DNA from: Bradyrhizobium altum
GTDB taxonomy: Bacteria > Pseudomonadota > Alphaproteobacteria > Rhizobiales > Xanthobacteraceae
NCBI RefSeq assembly: GCF_020889705.1
Contig: NZ_JACMYP010000062.1
Location: forward strand, 1-35,418
Length of the DNA: 35,418 bases
Direction of reading: 5' to 3'
Shown: positions 8,754 through 16,931 of the stretch, one piece after another
How the letters are laid out: every line of letters starts with the position of its first letter
How positions within the stretch are numbered: the first letter of the stretch is position 1
The notes under the pieces: model-generated
Seen by the model: only the letters and a program-made list of their open reading frames with translations
Databases searched by the model: none
Told to the model about the DNA's origin: nothing
Program-made: the position numbers and the translations under genes

Positions 8754-10727
8754 TTACTTCGCGCCGCCGGTGACGCCCGTGCAGCCGTCGGTCTGCGTAC
8801 CCGACGTGCTGTAGGCCGCGATTGCGGTCGAGGAACCGCCGGCCGCGCTCGAGGTCAGGTAGGCATTCAGGACGTTGGTCGCCCACACGCCGTCGAGCTC
8901 GTGGAAGCCGTTGTTGCGGATGACCTTGGCGACGTTCGGATCGTAGCCTGGGTTGTCGGAGTTCGAGGTCGCCGGATTGTAGTTCGGCAGCCCGGTGACC
9001 GATCCGCCGTAGAACCAGGCGAGCCAGTTCTTCACGGCGGGCACCCGCGTCCCGGCGGTGTCGCCGTAGCAGCTGTACACGTTGAGGAAGCTCGCGCCGG
9101 TGATCGGATAGTCGGTCTGCGACTGCAGCGGGATGCCGATCACGGACAGGCCGTCATAGGTCACGCCGCCAATGACGGTGCCGGCGGGATAGACCTGGGC
9201 ATACAGGTTCCAGGCATCATAGCTGCTGGTGATGTCCGGGGCCGTCAGGTTGGCGAACGCCAGCTCGGCATTGTTCGGCGTCGGCGGAACGAAGTTCTGT
9301 GCCCTGCCGTTCCTGCCGACCTGGCCCGGATGATAGACGCCGAGCAGGCGCTGCCGTTCGTTCTGGACGCTGGCCGACAGCGGAGCCGCCGCGGAGATCG
9401 TGGTACCGGCGATTTCCTCGGTCACGGTCTGCGCATAGGGCTGCGTGAAGTCGGCGCTGAGATAACCGATGCGGCCGGCGAAGCGCGGGTCCGTGCCGAT
9501 CTTCAGCGCTTCGTGGTTGCTGCCCGACGCGCTGATCCAGTGCGGATCCGGACGTTCCTCGTCGTCATCCACGTCATAGGGGTCGCTCTGGTCGGAGCTC
9601 TTCACCGCCCTGATGTTGTCGAGCAGGCGGGAGAATTTGCCCGCCGGCAGGTTGGCGGAGGTGCTGCCGCCGACGCCGACGCCGGTGAAGATTTTCTTGT
9701 AGTTGTAGGTGCCGGTCGGGTCGAGCAGCGGGCAGAGGTTGGCGAGGTAGTTGGTGAGGATGAAGCTCGCGCCGGCATCATCCGCACGGTAGACCACCTT
9801 GATCGGCAGCCGGCCGCTGGTATAGGCGACCGGGGTCAGCGAGCCGTTGGTGTTGGCGTCGTAGAAATGCTGGAATTGCTGCACGCCGTTGGCGTCGAGC
9901 GCGGGGATCAGCGTTGAGGCGTCGTGCCAGTCCGTCACGGTCGCCGAGAAGATCGCGCAGAGCTGGGCGGCCGAGAGCTGGATCGCTCCGCCGGCCTGGC
10001 TGTTCGGCGACAGCGCCGACTGGTTGGTCCAGGTCACGCCCGAGGCGGAATTGGAGGTGTTGACCGCAATCGCAACCGGGACCTCCATGGCCGGGACCTG
10101 GATCGGAGCGCCGACGGCCGCGGTGTTGAAGCTGGCGTTCGATTTGCTCAGGGCGCCGATCAGCAGCGTGTTCTGCCAATTGGTCGACGGGACGAAATTG
10201 CTGAACGAGATGGTGGTCAGGCTTGCAATCGAGCTGGCGAGCGGCGCGTCGCTGGCGGCGAAGTCGAGCCGCGGATAGGGATAGCTCTTGAAGGCCGCAT
10301 TGGCGGCATCGCGGAACGGCGGCTTGGCCGAGGGCTTGCGCACCACGGTCGGCGCGGAGTCCGGGCTGCCGCGGAACAGTTGCCGCGCATCGTCGGCGAT
10401 GTAGGCGCGCTGGCCGTTGCCGGAGCCGACGGCCGCGAACAGGCCCTCGACCGAGGTCGAGAACATGGTGCAGCTGGTCGGCAGCAGGTTCGGGCTCGGC
10501 GTTGCGGTCGAGAAGCTCGGCGAGAACGCCTGGCCGTCATTGGCCAGCGTCGCGCCCGCATAGCAGTCGAAGATCTGCCGCAGCGCCAGCGACGACAGCG
10601 TACTGCCGCCGCCGTAGATGCCGGTTTGGGCCGCAGCCGGTTGCTGGGCTCCGATCATGGCGGCGGCCGACAACACGACCAGCGAGGTCGTGCCCAGCAC
10701 GCGTTCGGCGAACGATTTCGTCTTCAT
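8754..10727 (-). CDS. Extended PstS-like phosphate-binding periplasmic protein
   Basis: This 657-residue protein begins with a Sec signal peptide (basic start, hydrophobic core, AAA-Q cleavage near residue 33). PBP-like phosphate-binding motifs follow in order: GGGSTLSSLALRQIF (about 39-53), the PstS hallmark DFAASDAPL (about 155-163), AIxLSAAQLCAIFSATVTDWHD, RADDAGASFILTNYL (like RSDGSGTxFxFT of PstS) and GRIGYLSAD. It is about twice the length of PstS; the extra sequence includes an acidic stretch (DDDEERPD) and a long C-terminal part. RBS GGAAGG lies a few bases before the ATG. No pstCAB or pho genes are adjacent and I found no convincing Pho box upstream. It may bind phosphate or a phosphorylated ligand, possibly with a surface role beside the exoprotein. 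Fold is confident, ligand is not. Confidence 0.75.
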   Translation of the reverse strand: MKTKSFAERVLGTTSLVVLSAAAMIGAQQPAAAQTGIYGGGSTLSSLALRQIFDCYAGATLANDGQAFSPSFSTATPSPNLLPTSCTMFSTSVEGLFAAVGSGNGQRAYIADDARQLFRGSPDSAPTVVRKPSAKPPFRDAANAAFKSYPYPRLDFAASDAPLASSIASLTTISFSNFVPSTNWQNTLLIGALSKSNASFNTAAVGAPIQVPAMEVPVAIAVNTSNSASGVTWTNQSALSPNSQAGGAIQLSAAQLCAIFSATVTDWHDASTLIPALDANGVQQFQHFYDANTNGSLTPVAYTSGRLPIKVVYRADDAGASFILTNYLANLCPLLDPTGTYNYKKIFTGVGVGGSTSANLPAGKFSRLLDNIRAVKSSDQSDPYDVDDDEERPDPHWISASGSNHEALKIGTDPRFAGRIGYLSADFTQPYAQTVTEEIAGTTISAAAPLSASVQNERQRLLGVYHPGQVGRNGRAQNFVPPTPNNAELAFANLTAPDITSSYDAWNLYAQVYPAGTVIGGVTYDGLSVIGIPLQSQTDYPITGASFLNVYSCYGDTAGTRVPAVKNWLAWFYGGSVTGLPNYNPATSNSDNPGYDPNVAKVIRNNGFHELDGVWATNVLNAYLTSSAAGGSSTAIAAYSTSGTQTDGCTGVTGGAK

Positions 10728-11233
10728 GATAACCTTCCCTGTTTTTGTTGCGTGAACACAGCAGCGCCGCGCGACCGCCTGACGACCTCGTGATGTCCAG
10801 AACGTCTTGTTCGATGGCTGTGAATGGGACGGCGATGAAGAAGACCTTGCAGGAACGTCTCAAGACAATCGAAGCTGTTCGCCGTGCAGAGCGAACAGCC
10901 CTGCGCGTCGTCGTCGGCATCGGCGCCGATGTGGCTCACACCCCTTAGACAATTTGAGCTGGCGCGATGCGCAGCTGGCGTGTGGTGATTTTTCGGGCCG
11001 CTGAATTCTCGGACGCCCGGGTGGAGCGATCCGATGTGAAGGCTGGATTGCAATCAGAATGGTGAGACATCCCCCGATGTCGCAATTGATCCCGAACCCG
11101 CCGCTATCCAACGCGAGTGCGAGACTGTAATGAGGTCGCTGGCCGCGTGCGTCGGGGGGGCTGGCGGGCCGCGATCGACTTGACGTGCCTGTCACCAGGC
11201 GATCGGACTTTACGACATAACGATGGATTTGAC
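10728..11233. other. Intergenic region with a perfect 9-bp dyad
   Basis: About 500 bp separate the divergent PstS-like gene and the Mfd-like gene. It holds one clear structure: GCTGTTCGC (10874-10882) and its exact complement GCGAACAGC (10891-10899) with an 8-nt spacer, lying 147 bp upstream of the PstS-like start. It is not followed by a T-run on either strand, so a regulator-binding site or RNA hairpin is more likely than a terminator. A 37-codon frame at 10835-10948 overlaps it but has only a weak RBS. Nothing else was recognised. Confidence 0.4.
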
Positions 11234-12097
11234 GTGGCGAATACCAAGAAGGCCCGCGCAGCTGCTGGCGCGAAGAAGAAAAGCAAGGGATTGACGCGTT
11301 CCGGGATCTCATCCTCCTCGCCACTCGGCATGCTGGCGCTGCATCTTCTCGAGCAATGGAAGAAGTCCGGGCGCGACGGCATCGTCTTCCTTGCGGAGAG
11401 CGAGAACAGGGCGGAGCGCCTCGGCAGCGTGCTGCATTCGCTCGATCCTTCGCTCGAGGTGCTGGTGTTCCCGAGGCTGAATACCTTGCCGTTTGACGGG
11501 CTGGAGCCGTCGCACGAGATCGCCGGCAGGCGGAGCTCGGTGTTGCGGCGTCTTGCGAAGAGCAGGAAGCCGGTCTTCCTGGTGTCGACGGCAGAGGCGA
11601 TCATGGAACGGTTGCCGTTGCCCGCGAGCTGGGGCCGCCTCAGCATCAGCCTGAAGGTCGGTGCGCGCTATTCCGAGCAGGATCTCAAGGATCGTCTGGA
11701 ACCTCTGGGATACGATCTCGACGAAGAGGCGGACTATCCCGGAAGCGTCCTGTTCCACGGAATGACGTTCGAAGTGTTTCCTGCCGGCGCCCTCGGGCCG
11801 TACAGGATCGAGCATTCCGGTGGCGTGATCCGCAGGATCGTCGGGGTCGATCCCAACGAACACGACGTCGTGTTCGACACCCAGGAGCTGCTCATCGATC
11901 CGATGTCGGAACGGATTGCGTTGGGAGGCAAGCGGGCACAGCGGGCGGCGCTGCCGGATTATTGTGAGCGCGCCCACTGGATCGCGGACGCCGGAGTTGC
12001 GGGTCATGCCGATAGCTGGCTGAGCACGATCAAGGAGGCGCCGGCCGCAGAGAGACGGAGCGCGACTACTTCGGCCCCGTCGACTGGAAGCGTCTGA
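11234..12097 (+). pseudogene. Mfd-like helicase paralogue, N-terminal fragment (frameshifted)
   Basis: This frame encodes the UvrB-like N-terminal region of a transcription-repair-coupling-factor relative: VFLAESENRAERL, VFPRLNTLPFDGLEPSHEIAGRR, a conserved VSTAEAIMERLP, then YPGSVLFHGMTFEVFPAGALGPYRIEHSGGVIRRI, matching the Mfd pattern of 'RGxxxDVFPxG...PxRIExxG...IRxFD'. I chose the GTG at 11234 because upstream sequence in this frame is not Mfd-like; the open frame extends back to 11117. The homologous sequence leaves the frame near nt 12045-12060: after IKEAPAAE the expected continuation, ERDYFGPVDWKRL, is read in the next frame. One missing base (or a -1 shift) would restore a single protein of about 1,066 residues. 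Without a slippery heptamer, mutation or sequencing error is likelier than programmed frameshifting. Confidence 0.7.
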
Positions 12098-12105
12098 CCA
12101 AGCGC

Positions 12106-14433
12106 ATGAGTGCGCTGCCGCGCAAGGCGGCGTTCACCCCGACGCCCGATTTCTCGAAGGTCGCCTCGTCGCGAAAAGCGCTCCGCGCATTTGTCGCCGA
12201 CGCGCAGCGCGCCGGATCGCGGCTGGTGTTTGTTGCGGCGGTGGAGGACGACCTGCGCGCGATCGAGCGCATGAGCGGGATCAAGGCGGAGCGCGTCGGA
12301 GATTGGAGCGAGGCGGCGAAGGGGCGCGGTGGCGAAGCAGCGCTGCTGGCTGACTTCGACACCGGCTTCATCGGTTCGGGCCGCAAGCCGCTTGTCGTCG
12401 TCACGGCGACCGACGTGCTCGGCAGCCGGGCTCATCATCCGCAGCCCATGGCCAGAGCCTGGAGTGCGGCATTCGATCATCCCGACGTGCCGGAGCGCGG
12501 CGCGGTCGTCGTTCATCTGCAGCGCGGGCTGGCCGTGCTCGATGGCTTGCAAACCCTCGAGATGGGGAAGGGGTCATCGCGCGAGATGATCAGGCTGGGA
12601 TTTGCCGGGGATGATGCCGTGCTCGCTCCGCCCGCCGACCTTGCGCTGATCTGGCCGTATGCGGCGGAGCGCGGCAGGCTGACCTTGGACAAGGCGGACG
12701 GAAGCACGTGGTGGGCGCGACGGACCAAGGCGGAGCAGGAAATTCAGGTTGCCGCCAAGGCGCTTGCCAAACACATCGCGCAGCGACGCCGCCGGCGCGC
12801 TCCCAAGCTGGTCGCTCCCGGTCCCGCATACGAGCGGTTCGTCGCGCGCTTTCCATATTTTACGACCGTCGACCAAGCGAAGGCGATTCGAGACGTGCTG
12901 GATGATCTTGCGTCGGGGCATCCGATGGACCGCGTGGTCTGCGGCGACGTCGGGTTTGGCAAGACCGAGGTTGCCTTGCGCGCGGCGGCGGCCGTTGCGC
13001 TGTCAGGCAAGCAGGTTGCAGTCGTCGTGCCGACGACCGTCCTGGCAAGGCAGCACGTCGCGACGTTCCGCAAACGGTTTGCCCCGCTCGGCATCGAAGT
13101 CGGAAGCTTGTCGCGCGCGACGTCGGCTGCGGAGATGAAGCAGACGAAGGAAGGCCTGCGAAGCGGAAAGATGAAGGTCGTGGTCGGCACGCAGGCGATC
13201 GCATCGAAGGACGTGAAATTCGCCAAGCTGAGCCTGGTCATTGTCGACGAAGAACAGCACTTCGGGGCGGCGGAGAAGGCGAAGCTTTCGGGCCTGGCGA
13301 AGAGCGTCCATACGCTTTGGATGAGTGCCACGCCGATCCCGCGCACGCTTGCGGCGGGTCTTGCCGGATTCAGAGACCTCAGCGTGATCGCATCCCCGCC
13401 GGTCCATCGGCTTCCGGTCGTGACCAAGATCGCGCCACTTTCGGACGCCGCCATTGCCGCTGCACTGCTGCGCGAGCAGCGACGTCACGGGCAAAGCTTC
13501 CTGATCTGTCCGCGCATCCAGGATCTGGATCCGCTGTTGGCACGCGTGCAGGCGGTGGCCCCGGAGCTGCGCATCGTCTGCCTGCATGGCAAGCTACCGG
13601 CCGACGAGATTGACGATCGAATGATGAGCTTCGTCGAAGGCGAGGCCGACGTGCTGCTGGCGACCAACATCGTCGAAAGCGGTCTCGACATTCCCCGGGC
13701 GAACACCATCGTGGTCTGTTGGCCGGAGAAGTTTGGTCTGGCACAGCTCCACCAGCTCAGAGGGCGGGTGGGACGCGGCGGCACGCGCGCCTTCGCGTAC
13801 ATGCTGACGGAATCGAACTCGGAGCAATCCGGCAAGCGTTTGGCCGTTCTCGAGGAGTTCAGCAGACCGGGCGCCGGTTTCGCGATCAGCGAGCGCGATC
13901 TGGACCTCAGAGGTGCCGGAGATCTGCTTTCCGAGCGGCAATCCGGCCACGTGCAGGTTTTCGGGCCGGTGCTCTATAGCCACCTTCTGAAACAGGCTTC
14001 GGAGAAGACCAACGACCGGGCCGCGGATCTTTGGGTGCCCGATCTCAACCTTCCACTCGCGGATCTGCTGCCCAGGAGCTATGTGCAATCGGAATCCATG
14101 CGCCTTGAGATCTATGGCCGCGTCGCGAGGTGCCGAAGCGAGGACGATCTGGAAGATCTGGAGGAAGAAACCTCTCGCCGCTTCGGCAAGCTGCCGTCCG
14201 CCGGCCGGGATTTCTTCACAGCGGCAAGGCTCAGGATCGACTGCAAGCGGCGAGGTATCGTGAGGCTCGACGTCGGGCCGGAGGCCGTCGCAGCGACGTT
14301 TCTGCCGGGGAGGCTGCCTAAATCCAGAGCACGATCGCTACAACGCGACGGCGATCGCGTCTTTTATTCAGGCAAGACAAACGAACCGCCGTTCGAGCGG
14401 ATCGATGATCTGCTCGATATCTTGGACGAGTGA
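12106..14433 (+). CDS. Mfd-like DEAD/DEAH helicase, C-terminal motor fragment
   Basis: This 775-residue part carries a degenerate RNA-polymerase-interaction (CarD-like) segment (AVVVHLQRGLAVLDGLQTLEM, then IWPYAAERGRLTLDK and WWARRTKAEQEI) and an intact RecG/Mfd-type motor. The motor has Walker A GDVGFGKTEVA (about 278-288), VVPTTVLARQH, VVGTQAI, DEEQHFG (about 381), SATPIPRTLA (about 407), LHGKLPADEIDDRM, ATNIVESGLDIPRANT (about 518) and QLRGRVGRGG (about 550). A TRCF-like C-terminal domain begins at LPDLNLPLADLLPRSY. In Mfd this motor pushes stalled RNA polymerase off damaged DNA. The divergence suggests a second, specialised copy rather than the housekeeping mfd. The ATG lies 8 nt after the stop of the N-terminal fragment, so coupled translation of a split protein is possible, though a frameshift pseudogene or assembly error is more likely. 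Confidence 0.75.
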   Translation: MSALPRKAAFTPTPDFSKVASSRKALRAFVADAQRAGSRLVFVAAVEDDLRAIERMSGIKAERVGDWSEAAKGRGGEAALLADFDTGFIGSGRKPLVVVTATDVLGSRAHHPQPMARAWSAAFDHPDVPERGAVVVHLQRGLAVLDGLQTLEMGKGSSREMIRLGFAGDDAVLAPPADLALIWPYAAERGRLTLDKADGSTWWARRTKAEQEIQVAAKALAKHIAQRRRRRAPKLVAPGPAYERFVARFPYFTTVDQAKAIRDVLDDLASGHPMDRVVCGDVGFGKTEVALRAAAAVALSGKQVAVVVPTTVLARQHVATFRKRFAPLGIEVGSLSRATSAAEMKQTKEGLRSGKMKVVVGTQAIASKDVKFAKLSLVIVDEEQHFGAAEKAKLSGLAKSVHTLWMSATPIPRTLAAGLAGFRDLSVIASPPVHRLPVVTKIAPLSDAAIAAALLREQRRHGQSFLICPRIQDLDPLLARVQAVAPELRIVCLHGKLPADEIDDRMMSFVEGEADVLLATNIVESGLDIPRANTIVVCWPEKFGLAQLHQLRGRVGRGGTRAFAYMLTESNSEQSGKRLAVLEEFSRPGAGFAISERDLDLRGAGDLLSERQSGHVQVFGPVLYSHLLKQASEKTNDRAADLWVPDLNLPLADLLPRSYVQSESMRLEIYGRVARCRSEDDLEDLEEETSRRFGKLPSAGRDFFTAARLRIDCKRRGIVRLDVGPEAVAATFLPGRLPKSRARSLQRDGDRVFYSGKTNEPPFERIDDLLDILDE

Positions 14434-15275
14434 GTACGACGTTACTCTTGGCCAAGCCTTCGTCGTCGGCATCCCCGATGCGACCGATCGCGCCGCGCTT
14501 CACGGCGCCGCCTGACTCTCGTCAGATGCGAGTCTTGTGACTGCATCGGAGCGCATCGCCCCTTGTGAGTGCATCACGCGCGCAGTGGAGATATTTCACT
14601 GCGCAGCGTCTGCGGAGAACAAATCGACTGATCCCGCACGCTGACATCGCGGTGACATGTAGCGCCGGTAGTGCACATAAGAGGCGGTCGGTCCGCCGTC
14701 TTCCAGCCTGCTCCGAGCAATCGGAATGCCCCCTTCCAGGCGCGAGTCGACGGTATTTGAGGCGGGCTATGTCGTTCAGATATCGGTATTTTTGCGCCGA
14801 AATATTGTGCACGGAGCCGGAATCAGCGGTGCCGGAACGGGCACCGATTTTCGCTTTCTCGGCAGGACGGCGCGTTTTGCACACCGTTCCACCCGGTGTT
14901 GCCCAAACTTGTGCCCGCTAGCGGTATCTCAAATATTATTGTTGTATTTCAATGGCTTGTCGAAATGCCGCAGTTCAAATACCCGTGATATTTGTGCAAC
15001 ATTTGCCCGAAAACAGCCGCACCTTACCTCAACGCGAGCGGTCTTTTGTTGCGTGATCGGGGGCCTTCTGTCTCATATGGAACTGCGACGGAGGGGGGCA
15101 TCCCAAGGTCGTCCCGTTTTAGGTGGTTCGCTTAAGTCCCTCGCGTTCATGCGGGTGTGTCCGAAGGCGCGAAGCGACTGAGCGGGGATTTAAGGGACAA
15201 AGGGAACCAACCTGAGGGTGTTTTACCCGGCGGATCCGGAACCTTCCCTGAGATAGAGCAACTTGGAGGTTTAAC
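14434..15275. other. 842-bp gene-free region upstream of the porin
   Basis: No frame here looks coding: the short frames at 14565-14921 and 14726-15181 lack RBS and family features. Near its left end are a direct repeat and a hairpin, listed separately. About 14925-15030 is AT-rich compared with its surroundings and probably holds the porin promoter, although no convincing -35/-10 pair stood out. From 15124 to 15210 there are complementary segments in what should be the porin 5' UTR (GGTTC/GTCCCT at 15125-15141 against AGGGAC/GAACC at 15193-15208), so the leader may fold into a long stem. Confidence 0.5.
14534..14604. repeat. Direct repeat pair plus 8-bp hairpin
   Basis: CTTGTGACTGCATC (14534-14547) recurs as CTTGTGAGTGCATC (14562-14575), 13 of 14 bases identical and 28 bp apart start to start. 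Just downstream the perfect dyad GCGCAGTG (14580-14587) / CACTGCGC (14597-14604) encloses a 9-nt AT-rich loop. There is no T-run, so this is more like a regulatory site than a terminator. No known regulator matches by eye. Confidence 0.4.
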
Positions 15276-16847
15276 ATGAAGATGGTTAAGAGCCTTATCC
15301 TCGGCTCGGCGGCGGCTCTCGTCGCGGTCGGCGGAGCTCAGGCGGCCGATCTTCCCGTCAAGGCCAAAGCGGTCGAGTACGTGAAGGTTTGCTCCCTGTA
15401 TGGTCCCGGTTTCTACTACATCCCGGGCACCGACACCTGTATCAAGCTGGGCGGCTACGTTAAGTCGGAAATCGTTATCAACACCAACTCCGACCACACG
15501 GGCAACACCTCGGGCGCTGGCGCGGCGAACAACCGCTTCACCAACGGCTACACCTGGCGCTCTCGTGAAGACCTGAACATCGATACGCGCACCGCGACCG
15601 AGTACGGTGTCGTCCGTACCTTCTTCGATGCGACGTTCTCGTGGACGACGGACACCTACGCTGGTCAGGGTAACGGCGCGACCGTTTACTCGCCGATCGG
15701 TACGGTTGCGGCGCCGAACAACGCTGGTTCGGGCAACGTTGCCGCCGGTACGGTCGGCGTCTACTACGCCTTCATCCAGTTCGCCGGCTTCACCATGGGT
15801 AAGGCGGTCTCGCAGTTCTCGGCTCCGTGGGCCAACTATCCGGGCAACACCTTCGACGGTCTCGTCGGCGGCGGCGGCACCATCACTGGTGTGAACCAGT
15901 TCACCTACACCGCTCAGTTCGGCAACGGCGTGTCGCTGTCTCTGTCGGCGCAGGATCAGACCCAGTACTATCAGGCCGGCATCTTCAACCTCGGTGCCCC
16001 GATCAATATCGGACCTCCTGGCGCGCTCGGTATTGTCGGTGCCAGCGACTATGCTGGAACGATCGCGCCGGACCTCGTCGCGATGCTGCGCGTCGATCAG
16101 GCCTGGGGTCTGTTCCAGGCGTCGTTCGCGGCGCATGACAACCACGCGGCCTACTACGGCGCCACCGAGTTGACCGGTCATCCGGACGACAAGTGGGGCT
16201 GGGCGGGTCAGCTGGCCTTGTCGATCAAGAACATCCCGACCGGACCTGGCGATACCATCAACGTCAACGGCGTCTATACCAACGGTGCGACCCGCTACAA
16301 CATCCAGGACCTCGCCGGTTCGGCTGGTGCGAACACCATCTACGGTGGCACCAATGTGCCCGGTGCGTACCAGAGCATCGGCTTCGGCTTTGCTCCGGAT
16401 AGCGTGTTCGTGACCGGTGGCTCGCAGCAGTTGATCACGACCTATGGCGTCCGCGGCGCCTACGTGCACAACTGGAACCCGTACTGGAACACCAGCATCT
16501 ACGGTGCGTGGGCCCAGGTTAACTACACGAGCACGGCCAAGAGCTACATCTGCGGTCCCGGCGGAACGGGTGTGGGTGGTACGTTCGGCATCCTGCTTGG
16601 AGCTGGATCCAACCTGACGTCCTGCAACCCGGACTACAGCATCGCGCAGATCGGCACGCAGACCCAGTGGACCCCCGTCAAGAACCTGACCTTCACGGGT
16701 GACTTGACCTACACCCATCTGGATCAGAAATTTGCCGGTACGGTCGCCTTCCCTGGCAGCGCCGCTCTCGGCAAGCCGGCTACGATTTACGAGCTGAAGA
16801 ATCAGAACACCCTGACCATGATGCTCAAAGTCCAGCGCAACTGGTGA
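15276..16847 (+). CDS. Porin (Porin_2 family outer membrane protein)
   Basis: This 523-residue protein has a signal peptide (residues 1-23, cleavage after AQAA), then the rhizobial porin start ADLPVKAKAVEYVKVC with the conserved loop cysteine pair CSLYGPGFYYIPGTDTC and strand CIKLGGYVKSEI. The rest alternates aromatic and polar residues as in a 16-strand beta-barrel (YTWRSREDLNIDTRTATEYGVVRTF is a conserved stretch). It ends in NW with an amphipathic last strand rather than the classical terminal Phe. RBS GGAGG (15265-15269) is well placed. Function is passive diffusion of small hydrophilic solutes across the outer membrane; Bradyrhizobium genomes carry several paralogues. The long leader and strong terminator suggest a highly expressed single-gene transcript. 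Confidence 0.93.
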   Translation: MKMVKSLILGSAAALVAVGGAQAADLPVKAKAVEYVKVCSLYGPGFYYIPGTDTCIKLGGYVKSEIVINTNSDHTGNTSGAGAANNRFTNGYTWRSREDLNIDTRTATEYGVVRTFFDATFSWTTDTYAGQGNGATVYSPIGTVAAPNNAGSGNVAAGTVGVYYAFIQFAGFTMGKAVSQFSAPWANYPGNTFDGLVGGGGTITGVNQFTYTAQFGNGVSLSLSAQDQTQYYQAGIFNLGAPINIGPPGALGIVGASDYAGTIAPDLVAMLRVDQAWGLFQASFAAHDNHAAYYGATELTGHPDDKWGWAGQLALSIKNIPTGPGDTINVNGVYTNGATRYNIQDLAGSAGANTIYGGTNVPGAYQSIGFGFAPDSVFVTGGSQQLITTYGVRGAYVHNWNPYWNTSIYGAWAQVNYTSTAKSYICGPGGTGVGGTFGILLGAGSNLTSCNPDYSIAQIGTQTQWTPVKNLTFTGDLTYTHLDQKFAGTVAFPGSAALGKPATIYELKNQNTLTMMLKVQRNW

Positions 16848-16876
16848 TCCCGGTTGACCTGACTGAGATCTAACAG

Positions 16877-16906
16877 AACCCCCGGCGCCAAAACGCCGGG
16901 GGTTTT
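16877..16906 (+). terminator. Rho-independent terminator of the porin gene
   Basis: A perfect GC-rich stem, CCCCCGGCG (16879-16887) with CGCCGGGGG (16894-16902), is flanked by AA on the left and TTTT on the right. It lies 30 bp after the porin stop codon. The AA before it also gives the opposite strand a short T-run, so it may serve the convergent monooxygenase gene too. Confidence 0.9.
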
Positions 16907-16931
16907 GCTTTGCGGGACTTGCTCTTGCCGA

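Noticed and set aside
8703..9917. A 404-residue plus-strand frame opposite the PstS-like gene
   Set aside because: No motif; the minus-strand frame has a signal peptide and PstS hallmarks.
10728..10900. Pho box upstream of the PstS-like gene
   Set aside because: No pair of CTGTCAT-like repeats with proper spacing was found; the nearest resemblance near 10790 is too weak.
10835..10948. A 37-codon frame starting MKKTLQERLKTIEAVRRAE
   Set aside because: Weak RBS, no recognisable family, and it overlaps a dyad that more likely is regulatory DNA or RNA.
12040..12110. Programmed -1 frameshift in the Mfd-like gene
   Set aside because: No slippery heptamer or downstream stimulator is visible, so mutation or sequence error is preferred.
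14565..14921. A 118-residue plus-strand frame in the gap before the porin
   Set aside because: No RBS, no motif, and it runs through the hairpin and AT-rich segment that look regulatory.
15147..16718. A 523-residue minus-strand open frame opposite the porin
   Set aside because: Equal length to the porin is coincidence; its composition is Arg/Val/Asp-rich shadow sequence and it lacks an RBS or motif.
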